From Xanthobacter autotrophicus (lineage in GTDB: Bacteria > Pseudomonadota > Alphaproteobacteria > Rhizobiales > Xanthobacteraceae), in the NCBI RefSeq assembly GCF_043194295.1, contig NZ_JBAFVK010000001.1: a stretch of DNA of 64,000 nucleotides. The stretch is one strand, 5' to 3'. Every line of letters starts with the position of its first letter. Position 1 is the stretch's first letter. Of the stretch, positions 42,207 to 53,413 are shown piece by piece. The notes beneath the pieces are model-generated. The model worked only from the letters and a program-made list of their open reading frames with translations, had not been told where the DNA came from and made no database searches. A program made the translations under genes and the position numbers.

Positions 42207-42773
42207 ATGTCCCCTGCCACGATTCTCGTGCTCGCCATGAGCATGTCCGTCGATGCCTTTGCCGTGAGCGTCGGCCGCGGCGCTGCCATGGGCCGTCCCC
42301 GCCTCTCCGAGGCCCTGCGCACCGGCGCCGTCTTCGGCGCGGTGGAAACCACCACTCCGCTCATCGGCTGGGCCGCCGGCATGGCCGCCAGCAGCTATAT
42401 GGAGGCCATCGACCACTGGATCGCCTTCTGCCTGCTCGCGGGCGTCGGGCTGCACATGCTGATTGCCGCCTTCTCCCGGCGGGATGAAGAGGCAGACGAC
42501 ACGCCGCGCGGGCGCTCCATCTGGGTGCTTCTCGCCACCGCGCTGGGCACCAGCATCGACGCCATGGCGGTGGGGGTGTCGCTCGCCTTCCTGAACGTCA
42601 ATATCGTGGTGGTGGCGCTGGCCATCGGCGCCATGACCTTCCTCATGTCGTCCGGCGGCATGCTGGTGGGGCGCATGGTGGGCCAGAGCTTCGGCCGCGT
42701 CGCCGAGGTAGCAGCGGGCGTGGCCCTGTGCGGCCTGGGCCTCGCCATCCTCATCGAGCACCTGAGCGCGTGA
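42207..42773 (+). CDS. mntP: manganese efflux pump MntP
   Basis: This inner-membrane exporter (188 residues, six helices) removes excess Mn2+. Both internally repeated family motifs are present: MSMSVDAFAVSVGRG and LGTSIDAMAVGVSLAF with conserved Asp residues in the membrane. It is the likely target of the Mn2+-sensing leader just upstream. Start ATG at 42207. Confidence 0.93.
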   Translation: MSPATILVLAMSMSVDAFAVSVGRGAAMGRPRLSEALRTGAVFGAVETTTPLIGWAAGMAASSYMEAIDHWIAFCLLAGVGLHMLIAAFSRRDEEADDTPRGRSIWVLLATALGTSIDAMAVGVSLAFLNVNIVVVALAIGAMTFLMSSGGMLVGRMVGQSFGRVAEVAAGVALCGLGLAILIEHLSA

Positions 42774-42805
42774 GGGGTCTCAAGGCCACCTCGTGCCGGC
42801 AAACA

Positions 42806-42834
42806 TTGACTCCGACACGGTTCGCGATTAAGAA
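42806..42834 (+). promoter_or_regulatory. candidate promoter of rpsD
   Basis: TTGACT at 42806-42811 and TAAGAA at 42829-42834 are separated by 17 bases, about 180 bases before rpsD. The -35 is near consensus and the -10 is weak (3 of 6). The distance leaves room for a leader. Confidence 0.45.
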
Positions 42835-43011
42835 CCCGCCACCTTTCGGGCCGTCAGCGGCCCGTTCGGCGTTTCACGCACCCGTGGCATCGTTCGGCAG
42901 CGCGCTGGATGAGCCTGTCGGTGGAAGGGGTTCCGGCACTGCGCCTGGATCCGGTCCGCAGAGGAGGGGCGCGATCCCAATTCAACCAAGACCATCAAGG
43001 ATCCGCGTTAC

Positions 43012-43629
43012 ATGAGCAAGCGCATTGCGGCCAAGCACAAGATCGATCGCCGTATGGGCGAGAACATCTGGGGCCGCTCCAAGAGCCCGGTGAATCGTCG
43101 TGAGTACGGTCCCGGCCAGCACGGTCAGCGCCGCAAGGGCAAGCTGTCCGACTTCGGCGTGCAGCTGCGCGCCAAGCAGAAGCTGAAGGGCTATTACGGC
43201 TCGATCGGCGAGAAGCAGTTCCACAAGGTGTATGTCGAGGCCTCGCGCCTCAAGGGCGACACCGGTGCCAACCTGATCGGCCTGCTGGAGCGCCGGCTCG
43301 ACGCGGTGGTGTACCGCGCCAAGTTCGTGCCGACCATCTTCGCCGCCCGCCAGTTCGTCTCCCACGGTCACGTGAAGGTGAACGGCCAGCGCGTGAACAT
43401 CCCGTCCTACCTGGTGAAGGTCGGCGACGTGGTTGAGGTGAAGGAAGCCTCCCGCCAGATGACCCTGGTGCTGGAAGCCCAGCAGCTCGGCGAGCGTGAC
43501 GTGCCCGATTACATCGAGCTCGACACCAACAAGCTGGCCGCCCGTTTCGCCCGCATTCCGGAGCTGAACGAGGTGCCCTACCCGGTTCAGATGGAACCGA
43601 ACCTCGTGGTCGAGTTCTATTCGCGCTGA
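43012..43629 (+). CDS. rpsD: 30S ribosomal protein S4
   Basis: S4 is a primary 16S rRNA-binding protein of the small subunit. The 205-residue protein has the full family architecture: N-terminal helical domain (MSKRIAAKHKIDRRMGENIWG) and the S4 RNA-binding domain (RRLDAVVYRAKFVPTIFAARQFVSHGHVKVNG). The gene stands alone, as in many alphaproteobacteria, and is followed by a strong terminator. Confidence 0.98.
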   Translation: MSKRIAAKHKIDRRMGENIWGRSKSPVNRREYGPGQHGQRRKGKLSDFGVQLRAKQKLKGYYGSIGEKQFHKVYVEASRLKGDTGANLIGLLERRLDAVVYRAKFVPTIFAARQFVSHGHVKVNGQRVNIPSYLVKVGDVVEVKEASRQMTLVLEAQQLGERDVPDYIELDTNKLAARFARIPELNEVPYPVQMEPNLVVEFYSR

Positions 43630-43652
43630 TCTGATCGGCGCCCCGCCAAACG

Positions 43653-43680
43653 AAAGGCCGCCCTCTCGGGCGGCCTTTTT
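43653..43680 (+). terminator. rho-independent terminator of rpsD
   Basis: AAAGGCCGCC, a short CTCTC loop and its complement GGGCGGCCTTT are followed by a T-run, 24 bases after the rpsD stop. The A-run on the other side lets it work in both directions, so it may also serve the convergent DUF1476 gene. Confidence 0.9.
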
Positions 43681-43757
43681 GCTTTCGGGATCGTTTTCGC
43701 AAATCAAGGCACCGGAGTCGGCCGCGATGCGGACGGCCCCATGCCGGGAGCGGGATT

Positions 43758-44078
43758 TCAGCCCGCCTTCACCTCCGCCGCGGCCAGGGCGAGGAACTCG
43801 TCCATGTTGCGGCGAATCTGGTGGTCGGAAACCTCCACGCCCTTGGCGTCGAAATCACCGCGCAGCTTGCGGAACACATCTTCGTCACCAGCCTCCTGGA
43901 GGTCGGCGACCACGACTTCCTTGGCATAGGCTTCAGCAGCCTCGCCGCTAAGGCCGAGGATCTGGGCGGCCCACAGGCCGAGCTTCTTGTTGCGGCGGGC
44001 GACCGCCTTGAAGCGGGCTTCCTCGTCGAGGGCGAAGCGCTTCTCGAATCCCTCTTCGCGCTTGTCGAACGTGGTCAT
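43758..44078 (-). CDS. DUF1476 protein, ATPase inhibitor subunit zeta
   Basis: The zeta subunit is an alphaproteobacterial inhibitor of F1-ATPase hydrolysis. The 106-residue protein begins MTTFDKREEGFEKRFALDEEARFKA, the inhibitory N-terminal region, followed by a four-helix body (KLGLWAAQILGLSGEAAEAYAKEVV). ATG at 44078 is preceded by AGAGGGA; the longer open frame upstream is not family-like. Confidence 0.93.
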   Translation of the reverse strand: MTTFDKREEGFEKRFALDEEARFKAVARRNKKLGLWAAQILGLSGEAAEAYAKEVVVADLQEAGDEDVFRKLRGDFDAKGVEVSDHQIRRNMDEFLALAAAEVKAG

Positions 44079-44468
44079 GGCATCCCTCTTCCTGACGCTT
44101 GGGCGACCGACGGCCGGCCTGGATCGGATTGGCGGTCCCACGACCGCACGCGCGCCTTGAATATCTCTCACGTCACCCCAGATCAACGGCAGTGAAGCGC
44201 TCCGCCATGCCGCGTCCCGCCGCAGGCGGCAAAAAACGGCTCCTGCCGGCAGCACTCAGGCTGTCGGAAACACGGGCGGCGCGCAGGAATCAGAGAGCAG
44301 GCATGCACAGGTGAACGTGGACGCGCGTTGTGTCGCGGCGCCTGATCGGCTAGTGTCCGAACGGGCTTGGTGTGAACTGGCAACATTCACCCCCGGTCCC
44401 GCCGAGGAGCGTCACCAGAACGGAGCCTTGGCAAACCCATGGATTTCCTCAATCAGCGGTATATTCCC
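44079..44468. other. intergenic region upstream of purC
   Basis: This roughly 390-base divergent region carries no gene I can support. It probably contains the promoters of the DUF1476 gene and purC. No PurR-type or riboswitch motif stands out. Confidence 0.35.
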
Positions 44469-45233
44469 ATGAGCCGCCGCCGCCGAATCTACGAAGGCAA
44501 GGCGAAAGTCCTCTATGAAGGACCCGAGCCCGGCACACTCATCCAGCACTTCAAAGACGATGCCACCGCCTTCAATGCGAAGAAGCACGATGTCATCGAC
44601 GGCAAAGGTGTGCTGAACAACCGGATCTCCGAGTACATCTTCTCGCGGCTGAACGACATCGGCGTGCCGACTCACTTCATCCGCCGGCTGAACATGCGCG
44701 AGCAGCTCATCCGCGAAGTGGAGATCATTCCGCTCGAGATCGTGGTGCGCAACGTCGCCGCCGGCTCCATCTCGACCCGTCTCGGGATCGAGGAAGGCAC
44801 GCCGCTGCCGCGCTCCATCATCGAGTTCTATTACAAGAACGACGCGCTCAACGACCCGATGGTGTCGGAAGAGCACATCACAGCCTTCGGCTGGGCCACG
44901 ACCCAGGAAATCGACGATATCATCGCGCTTGCGATCCGCGTCAACGACTTCCTGTCCGGCCTTTTCCTCGGCGCTGGCATCCGTCTTGTGGACTTCAAGA
45001 TGGAATGTGGCCGCCTGTGGGAAAACGATATGATGCGGATCGTCGTCGCCGACGAGATCAGCCCCGATTCGTGCCGCCTGTGGGACATGAAGTCCAACGA
45101 CAAGATGGATAAGGACCGCTTCCGCCGCGACATGGGCGGCCTCGTGGAGGCCTACAGCGAAGTGGCGCGCCGGCTCGGAATCCTCATGGAGAACGACCCC
45201 ACCCAGGGCAAAGGCCCGGTGCTGGTCAAGTGA
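44469..45233 (+). CDS. purC: phosphoribosylaminoimidazole-succinocarboxamide synthase
   Basis: PurC ligates aspartate to CAIR in purine biosynthesis. The 254-residue protein has RRRIYEGKAKVLYEG (ATP P-loop-like start), DATAFNAKKH, LNMREQLIREVEIIPLEIVVRN, SEEHITAFGWA and DEISPDSCRLWD. The ATG at 44469 gives the usual family N-terminus MSRRRRIYEGK; an upstream in-frame ATG at 44439 would add ten residues. It leads the purC/purS/purQ/purL array. Confidence 0.96.
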   Translation: MSRRRRIYEGKAKVLYEGPEPGTLIQHFKDDATAFNAKKHDVIDGKGVLNNRISEYIFSRLNDIGVPTHFIRRLNMREQLIREVEIIPLEIVVRNVAAGSISTRLGIEEGTPLPRSIIEFYYKNDALNDPMVSEEHITAFGWATTQEIDDIIALAIRVNDFLSGLFLGAGIRLVDFKMECGRLWENDMMRIVVADEISPDSCRLWDMKSNDKMDKDRFRRDMGGLVEAYSEVARRLGILMENDPTQGKGPVLVK

Positions 45234-45279
45234 GCCTGGTGAAGTGAGGCGTTGAGCCTTGTCGCCAAAAAATGCTAGG

Positions 45280-45303
45280 CGGGGGCCGCAACGGCCCCCG
45301 TTT
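45280..45303 (+). terminator. hairpin terminator or attenuator between purC and purS
   Basis: A perfect 9-bp stem (CGGGGGCCG, CAA loop, CGGCCCCCG) followed by TTT lies 46 bases after purC and 56 bases before purS. It can lower expression of purSQL relative to purC or act as an attenuator. Confidence 0.7.
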
Positions 45304-45359
45304 GCGTTGCAGCATGCCGCACCGCTCACCCGGGGCGGACCAAAAGAGCAGAAGGTGTC

Positions 45360-45602
45360 ATGAAGGCACGTGTCATTGTCACCCTGAAGTCGGCGGTGCT
45401 GGACCCGCAGGGCAAGGCCATCGAAGGCGCGCTGCGCTCGCTCGGCGTCGCTGGCGTGCAGAGCGTGCGGCAGGGCAAGGTCTTCGACGTGGAGTTGGCC
45501 GGCAACGACCGGGCCTCCGCCGAGGGCGCCCTGAAGGATGCCTGCGACAAGCTCCTCGCCAATACCGTGATCGAGACCTACAAGGTCGAGTTCGCGGAGT
45601 GA
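45360..45602 (+). CDS. purS: phosphoribosylformylglycinamidine synthase subunit PurS
   Basis: PurS is the small structural subunit joining PurL and PurQ in FGAM synthase. The 80-residue protein is MKARVIVTLKSAVLDPQGKAIE..., ending KVEFAE, with the family block GVQSVRQGKVFDVEL. GAAGGTG precedes the ATG. Confidence 0.95.
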   Translation: MKARVIVTLKSAVLDPQGKAIEGALRSLGVAGVQSVRQGKVFDVELAGNDRASAEGALKDACDKLLANTVIETYKVEFAE

Positions 45603-45713
45603 TGCGCCATGGGCGATGTGCTAGCATTTGTAATGCCGCATCGCCCTATCGAACGCCGGCTCGACCTTGCCTGCCATTGGCCCGTGCCACTGGCCCGCGC
45701 CCATTGAGAGATC

Positions 45714-46408
45714 ATGAAACCAGCCGTCATCCTCTTCCCCGGCTCCAACCGTGAGCAGGACGCCGTGCGCGCGCTGCGCCTCGTCGCGGGCGCGAAGCCG
45801 CAGGTGGTCTGGCACGCCGAGCATGAGCTGCCCCCCGGCACCGACCTCGTCGTGCTGCCCGGCGGGTTCTCCTACGGCGATTATCTGAGGTGCGGCGCCA
45901 TCGCCGCCCGGGCCAACATCATGGATGCCGTGCGCGCCCATGCGGCCAAGGGTGGCTTGGTGCTCGGCATCTGCAACGGCTTCCAGATCCTGTGCGAGGC
46001 TGGCTTGCTGCCCGGCGTGCTGGTCCGCAACGCCCGCCTGCGCTTCGTCTGCCGCGAGGTTCTGCTGCGGGTGGAGCGGGCCGACACCGCCTTCACCAAG
46101 GCCTATCGCAAGAGCGACCTCATCCGCATTCCCGTCGCCCATGGCGAGGGCAATTACACGGCGGACGAGAGCACCATCGCCCGGCTGGAGCATGACGGGC
46201 GCATCGCCTTCCGCTACGCCCGCCGCGATGGCCAGATCGACGAGACCGACGGCCCCAACGGTGCCATCAACGGTATCGCCGGCATCTATTCCGAGAAGTT
46301 CAACGTACTCGGCATGATGCCGCATCCCGAAAACTACATCGAGCCGGAAATCGGCCCCACCGACGGCCGCGGCCTGTTCGAAAGCCTCGCCGGAGCCCTG
46401 AAGGCGGC

Positions 46409-46412
<4 letters not shown>
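45714..46412 (+). CDS. purQ: phosphoribosylformylglycinamidine synthase subunit PurQ
   Basis: This is the glutaminase subunit of FGAM synthase. The 232-residue protein has VVLPGGFSYGDYLRCGAIAA, the nucleophile Cys in GICNGFQILCE and the C-terminal HPENYIEPEIGPTDG with catalytic His and Glu. The stop overlaps the purL start (GTGA). Confidence 0.96.
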
Positions 46413-48658
<2,246 letters not shown>

Positions 48659-48689
48659 ACCTGTCCGCCGTTTTGAGGACCATGCGACC

Positions 48690-48923
48690 ATGCCCATGAA
48701 TGCCCGCGAGATCGAGCAGCTCATCAAGGATGCGCTGCCCGACGCGACGGTGGTAATCGAGGATCTGGCCGGAGACGGCGACCACTATGCCGCCCGCATC
48801 GTATCGGCGGCATTCCGCGGCAAGAGCCGAGTGCAGCAGCACCAGATGGTCTATGCCGCGCTGAAGGGGAACATGGGGGGCGTGCTCCACGCCCTCGCCC
48901 TCCAGACCGCCGCCCCGGACTAG
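48690..48923 (+). CDS. BolA family protein
   Basis: This 77-residue BolA-like protein contains the family core DHYAARIVSAAFRGKSRVQQHQMVYAAL, including the conserved His residues that share an Fe-S cluster with a monothiol glutaredoxin. The partner grxD lies just downstream, the usual alphaproteobacterial pairing for iron signalling and Fe-S trafficking. Confidence 0.93.
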   Translation: MPMNAREIEQLIKDALPDATVVIEDLAGDGDHYAARIVSAAFRGKSRVQQHQMVYAALKGNMGGVLHALALQTAAPD

Positions 48924-49086
48924 AGCCGGCGACCGAGCCGGCCTCTGTGCTCACGCGGGCAGTGCACGATAGCCGCGACCAACGCCCGTCGTACCCATAG
49001 CCGAGCCCCTCTTGCGCTTTGCCCGGCAAGGGCCGATCTTTAAGTTTACTGGCCCTCATTCGGCCGATCAGAATGGATTTGAGACC

Positions 49087-49425
49087 ATGGGTATTCGTGA
49101 AGACATCGACGCCATCGTGAAGTCTGGTGACGTGGTCCTGTTCATGAAGGGCACGCCCCAGTTTCCGCAGTGCGGCTTTTCCGGGCAGGTGGTGCAGATC
49201 CTCGATCACGTCGGCGTCCCCTTCAAGGGCGTGAACGTGCTCGAAAACGACGCCGTCCGGCAGGGCATCAAGGATTACGCCAGCTGGCCGACCATCCCGC
49301 AGCTCTACATCAAGGGCGAGTTCGTGGGCGGCTGCGACATCGTGCGCGAGATGTTCCAGGCCGGCGAGCTGGTCCCCTTCCTTGAGGAAAAGGGCGTCGC
49401 GATCCGCGATCGCGCCATTGGCTGA
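49087..49425 (+). CDS. grxD: monothiol glutaredoxin Grx4/GrxD family
   Basis: This Fe-S carrier is of the CGFS class. The 112-residue protein has LFMKGTPQFPQCGFSGQVV (CGFS at 29-32), SWPTIPQLYIKGEFVGGCDI for glutathione binding, and a C-terminal helix. It binds a [2Fe-2S] cluster with BolA. ATG at 49087 matches the family start (MGIREDIDAIVKSGDVV). Confidence 0.96.
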   Translation: MGIREDIDAIVKSGDVVLFMKGTPQFPQCGFSGQVVQILDHVGVPFKGVNVLENDAVRQGIKDYASWPTIPQLYIKGEFVGGCDIVREMFQAGELVPFLEEKGVAIRDRAIG

Positions 49426-49438
49426 GTCTTCGAGCGGC

Positions 49439-49744
49439 GTGACGACGCCTCAACCGGCTCCCGCCGCGCCGCTCGCCCTCAAGCTTGCGATTGGCTTGGG
49501 GCTGCTGGCGAATGCCGGCCTCGCGATTCTGCTCATCGCCATTTCCGGGTTCGTCTTCGGCGGCCCGGAAGGCGCCAACGGCGAAGCATCGGCCGTGGCC
49601 GGCTGGGGCTCCACTCTCGCGATCAGCATACTGGCGCCCGCTCTCGGCCTAATCATGTGGCGCCGCGGTCGGCGCGACCTCGCCTTGGCCATGGTCTGGC
49701 TACCGCCGCTGGCCCTGGTGGTGGGCGCGCTGGTGGTCCTCTGA
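49439..49744 (+). CDS. small two- to three-helix membrane protein
   Basis: The 101-residue protein has a Pro/Ala N-terminus, a helix at about 12-35 (LKLAIGLGLLANAGLAILLIAIS), then helices around WGSTLAISILAPALGLIMW and LALAMVWLPPLALVVGALVVL. No family recognised. The GTG at 49439 is chosen because an ATG at 49382 would overlap grxD by 44 bases; a weak GAG lies upstream. Confidence 0.55.
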   Translation: MTTPQPAPAAPLALKLAIGLGLLANAGLAILLIAISGFVFGGPEGANGEASAVAGWGSTLAISILAPALGLIMWRRGRRDLALAMVWLPPLALVVGALVVL

Positions 49745-49788
49745 GGCAGCAGTCGTCCAGGCTATGCCTTTTCAGGCTGTTCCGTCTG

Positions 49789-49831
49789 AACCAAGGGCTG
49801 GTGGGCCATGCCCACCAGCCCTTGGTTGTTT
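49789..49831. terminator. 18-bp perfect hairpin between convergent genes
   Basis: An 18-base arm (49789-49806) and its exact complement (49810-49827) enclose a three-base loop, followed by GTTT. It lies between the convergent membrane-protein gene and folD and probably terminates the plus-strand transcript; only A/T-poor flanks exist for the minus strand. Confidence 0.75.
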
Positions 49832-49860
49832 CAGATCCCCCTTCCGCGGCGACCAGGCGG

Positions 49861-50748
49861 CTATTCCAGACCGGCCTGCCGCTTGGCCGCGGTGAGGGTG
49901 TTCTGGAGCAGGCAGGCGATGGTCATGGGGCCGACCCCGCCCGGAACCGGGGTAATCAGGCCGGCGATGCCCTGTGCTTCCTGATAGGCCACGTCGCCCA
50001 CGAGCCGCGTCTTGCCGTCCGGCTTGGGAATGCGGTTGATGCCCACGTCGATCACCGTCGCGCCGGGCTTGATCCAGTCGCCGCGCACCATTTCCGGCCG
50101 GCCCACGGCGGCCACGAGGATGTCGGCGGTGCGGCACTCGCCCGGCAAGTCGCGGGTGCGCGAATGGGCGATGGTGACGGTGCAGTCTTCTTTCAGCAGC
50201 AGCTGCGCCGCCGGTTTGCCGACGATGTTAGAGCGCCCCACCACCACGGCCTTGAGCCCCGACAGGTTGCCCAGATGGTGCTTCAGCAGCATCACGCAGC
50301 CGAGCGGTGTGCACGGCACCAGCGCGTCGAGGCCCACCGCGAGGCGGCCGGCATTCACCACATGGAAACCGTCCACGTCCTTGGCGGGATCGATGGTCGA
50401 GAGCACCTTCATGGCATCGATCTGCGCCGGCAGCGGCAGCTGAACCAGAATGCCGTTCACTGCCGGATCGGCGTTGAGTCGGGCGATCAGCGCCAAAAGC
50501 TCGGCCTCGGGCGTGTCCACCGCGAGCTTGTGCTCGAAGGAGGTCATACCGGCCTCCAGCGTCTGGGCCGCCTTGTTGCGCACATAGACCTGGCTGGCCG
50601 GATCCTCGCCCACGAGGACCACGGCAAGGCCGGGCTTCAAGCCGTGGGCCACGCCGAGGCGGGCCACCTCCTCGGCAATGCGGGCCCGGAGCCCGGCTGC
50701 GAACGCCTTTCCGTCGATGGGCTTGGTCTCGATCACCACATCCCCCAT
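49861..50748 (-). CDS. folD: bifunctional methylenetetrahydrofolate dehydrogenase/methenyl-THF cyclohydrolase
   Basis: FolD interconverts methylene-, methenyl- and formyl-THF in C1 metabolism, here alongside an H4MPT pathway. The 295-residue protein has catalytic Lys in SQVYVRNKAA, GILVQLPLP, DVDGFHVVNAGRL, PCTPLGCVMLL, VVVGRSNIVGKP (NADP site) and PVPGGVGPMTI. ATG at 50748 is the family start; the longer frame is not. Confidence 0.96.
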   Translation of the reverse strand: MGDVVIETKPIDGKAFAAGLRARIAEEVARLGVAHGLKPGLAVVLVGEDPASQVYVRNKAAQTLEAGMTSFEHKLAVDTPEAELLALIARLNADPAVNGILVQLPLPAQIDAMKVLSTIDPAKDVDGFHVVNAGRLAVGLDALVPCTPLGCVMLLKHHLGNLSGLKAVVVGRSNIVGKPAAQLLLKEDCTVTIAHSRTRDLPGECRTADILVAAVGRPEMVRGDWIKPGATVIDVGINRIPKPDGKTRLVGDVAYQEAQGIAGLITPVPGGVGPMTIACLLQNTLTAAKRQAGLE

Positions 50749-51022
50749 AAGCCTCGGCCCCTTCGGCAGAACGCGCCTCGCTAAGGGGAAGGCGGCGCTC
50801 GTGGGCCTGATGTTCACCGACCTTGTGTTCACCGCGTCGCGCAAAAGGCAAGGCCGGAACGGCGCCTCATCGCCGCAGCGCCGGTACCGTCGCGCCATGT
50901 CGCAGGGACCCCAAGCCGGAGCATCACCCTTATAGAGACAATTATTTTCTTGAAAAGAAAATTATCATCCTCACGGGAGGCGGCCACCTCAGGGCCATCC
51001 CCCGGCCGAGGGATGCAGCCGG

Positions 51023-53185
51023 CTACCTGGAGGCGCTAGCTCCGTCCGGGGTGGCGCCGGCATCCGCCGCGTTCTGCCGCTCCAGCATGGCGACAGCGGC
51101 CACGAGGGGCAGCGGCGGCGCGAACAGATAGCCCTGCGCCTGCTGGGCGCCGAAGGCCCTCAGGAAGCGCAACTGCTCGCGGGTCTCCACCCCCTCGGCG
51201 GTGAGAGTGATGCCGAGGGAGCGGCCGAGCCGGACCACATATTCCACGATGGCCGAGGCATCCCGGTCAACGCCCATATTGAAGATGAAGGACTTGTCGA
51301 TCTTGATCTTGGTGATGGGAAAGCGCCGCACATGCACCAGCGAGGCATGGCCAGTGCCAAAATCATCTAGGGCCAGCCTCACCCCCATGTCCCGCAGCTT
51401 CTGAAGCGCCTCCTGGCCCTCGCTCTGGGCGTCGAGGATGGCGCTTTCGGTGATTTCGATTTCCAACAGCGCCGGATCAAACCCGGTTTCGGCAAGGGCG
51501 GCGGCCACCATGTTGTAGATGGCGCCCTGGCGCAGGTTGAGCGCCGACATGTTCACCGACAGCGTCACGCCGGGAAGCGCCCGCGCCTCCAGCAGGGCCA
51601 TGCGCAGCACATAGGCGTCGAACCGGCCCATGAGGCGGGAGGCCTCGGCCACTGCCAGGAATGCGCCGGGCAGGAGCCGTCCCTGGGTGGGATGATCCCA
51701 GCGCGCCAGCGCCTCGAAACCGACGATGCGCTCACTCTCCACATCCACCTGGGGCTGGTAGACCAGCGTGATCTCGCCCTTGTCCAGCGCGGCCGCCAGT
51801 TCCAGCTCGATACGCCGGCGCTCGACCCGCGCCGCGTCGAACCCGGGCTCGAACAGGCGGTAGAGGCCGGTGCCGTCGGCTTTGGCCTGGTAGAGGGCGA
51901 CATCGGCGAGGCGCATCAGTTCCGCGCCGGTGGCCGCGTCCTGGGGCAGGCGCGCCGCACCCACGCAGGCGCTCAGACTCAATTCACCACCCCGCTCCAG
52001 CTGGACAGGCGGCGCGAGTGCCGCGAACAGCCGCTCGACAGTGCGATCGAGGTCGCCCTCGTCCCGGCAGTGGACCACGGCCACGAACTCGTCTCCACCG
52101 AACCTGGCAACGACGCTCCCCTCCCCCAGCGCCTCCTCGGTCCGCCGTGCGAAAGCCCGCAGCAGGTCGTCGCCGGCGACATGGCCGGCGCCGTCATTGA
52201 TCGCCTTGAAGTCGTCGAGATCGACGAACAGCAGAGCCAGTGTCTCGCCGTCGCGGCGCCGGGCAATGGCGGCGTCCAGCGCCTCGATGAAAGCGCCGCG
52301 GTTGAGCAGGCCTGTCAGATAGTCGCGCGCGGCCAGTTCCCGCGCCTTGGCCTCGCTGGCGACGAGATCGGAGGCCAAGCGCCGCGCCCGGACCATGAGC
52401 ACCAGAAACAGCACGGCCAGAAGGCTGGCGAGCACCACCGCGGCCGGCATCAGCCCCCACAGCATTCTGCTGCCGGGATGTGCCCCCCGCCACACCAGCT
52501 CCGCTTCCGAGCCGTCGTAGAGATTCGGGATGAAGACGCCCACATGCCGCCCGCCATGCTGCGGCCGATGGATCAGCTCCACCTCTTCCAGGCTGGCCGG
52601 GGCGCCCACCATCCTCAGGAATTCGGGGTCAATGACATCCACGGTTATGGCCACCAGCGGCTGGGCCACGTCGAGCCCCTCGACCTTCTCCTCGAACGGT
52701 CGGGCCACCATCAGGCCCGCCGCATCCTCGGTGGCGACGACGCCCGAGAGCGCCGCCTTCTGCCCGTCGGCCAGGGCCCGCTCTATGGCGGGGCGGATCC
52801 AGCTGTAGGCTCGCAGCTGGTTCTGCTCGCCCCGCTCGGAGGAATAAATGATGCGGCCCTTGGCATCGGAGATGTAGACGAACTCGAAGCCGAAGCCGTC
52901 ATTGAGCTTCACGCCGAAGCGGCGATGCAGGGAGGTCATGTCCCCAAGCGCCAGTTGGCGCAGGGCTTCCCGCTCGTCGTTGGTAGCGACCAGCGCCTGC
53001 TCCATCACCGTTTCACGGGCGCGCAGGGAGGTCAGCAGCGCGGCGCGCTCACGGGTGCGCGCCTTGTCGTCCTGCCGCAGCCCGGCCACCACAAAGACCG
53101 TGACGAGCCCCACCACCAGAAGCGCGAGCGCCACCAGTCCCGCGAGGAGCGAACGATAACCGGGGCTACCCTGGCGGCGGGGAAT
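51023..53185 (-). CDS. membrane-anchored sensor with GGDEF and EAL domains (c-di-GMP)
   Basis: This is a dual c-di-GMP protein: N-terminal helix, extracytoplasmic CHASE4-like sensor (RRFGVKLNDGFGFEFVYISDAKGRIIYSS), second helix, intact GGDEF (RFGGDEFVAV near residue 361) and intact EAL (FEALARWDHP near 491, with EITES, LDDFGTGHASL, KIDKSF and TAEGVET). Both activities are possible; one may dominate. The start is proposed at ATT 53185: it follows AAGGAGG by seven bases and yields a basic N-terminus PRRQGSPGYR before the helix. The next GTG (53134) lies inside the helix, has no Shine-Dalgarno, and would remove the basic anchor. No ATG fits in frame. Confidence 0.85.
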   Translation of the reverse strand: MPRRQGSPGYRSLLAGLVALALLVVGLVTVFVVAGLRQDDKARTRERAALLTSLRARETVMEQALVATNDEREALRQLALGDMTSLHRRFGVKLNDGFGFEFVYISDAKGRIIYSSERGEQNQLRAYSWIRPAIERALADGQKAALSGVVATEDAAGLMVARPFEEKVEGLDVAQPLVAITVDVIDPEFLRMVGAPASLEEVELIHRPQHGGRHVGVFIPNLYDGSEAELVWRGAHPGSRMLWGLMPAAVVLASLLAVLFLVLMVRARRLASDLVASEAKARELAARDYLTGLLNRGAFIEALDAAIARRRDGETLALLFVDLDDFKAINDGAGHVAGDDLLRAFARRTEEALGEGSVVARFGGDEFVAVVHCRDEGDLDRTVERLFAALAPPVQLERGGELSLSACVGAARLPQDAATGAELMRLADVALYQAKADGTGLYRLFEPGFDAARVERRRIELELAAALDKGEITLVYQPQVDVESERIVGFEALARWDHPTQGRLLPGAFLAVAEASRLMGRFDAYVLRMALLEARALPGVTLSVNMSALNLRQGAIYNMVAAALAETGFDPALLEIEITESAILDAQSEGQEALQKLRDMGVRLALDDFGTGHASLVHVRRFPITKIKIDKSFIFNMGVDRDASAIVEYVVRLGRSLGITLTAEGVETREQLRFLRAFGAQQAQGYLFAPPLPLVAAVAMLERQNAADAGATPDGASASR

Positions 53186-53413
53186 GGCGAGCCTCCTTCA
53201 TGGGCTGCGGATCAGTCGGATCGCGGACCATGGCACATCGCCCGCGCGAGGCGCGGCGGACCGCAGATTTGTCCGATAGATTCCCCGGTCGCGCAAGGGC
53301 ACGTCATCGCCGGCCCATGCCCTGCACAGCGCCAAAGCCATGCAACTTAAAGCAGATATCGCCCCGCCCAGGTTGAGCCTGGCGGCGGATCCGGCATGGA
53401 GCCTTTGGAAGGA

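Noticed and set aside
50941..50965. AT-rich inverted repeat (ATTTTCTT/AAGAAAAT) between folD and the GGDEF/EAL gene
   Set aside because: It could be a terminator or promoter element, but the stem is weak, there is no clear T-tract or promoter spacing, and I cannot decide its role.
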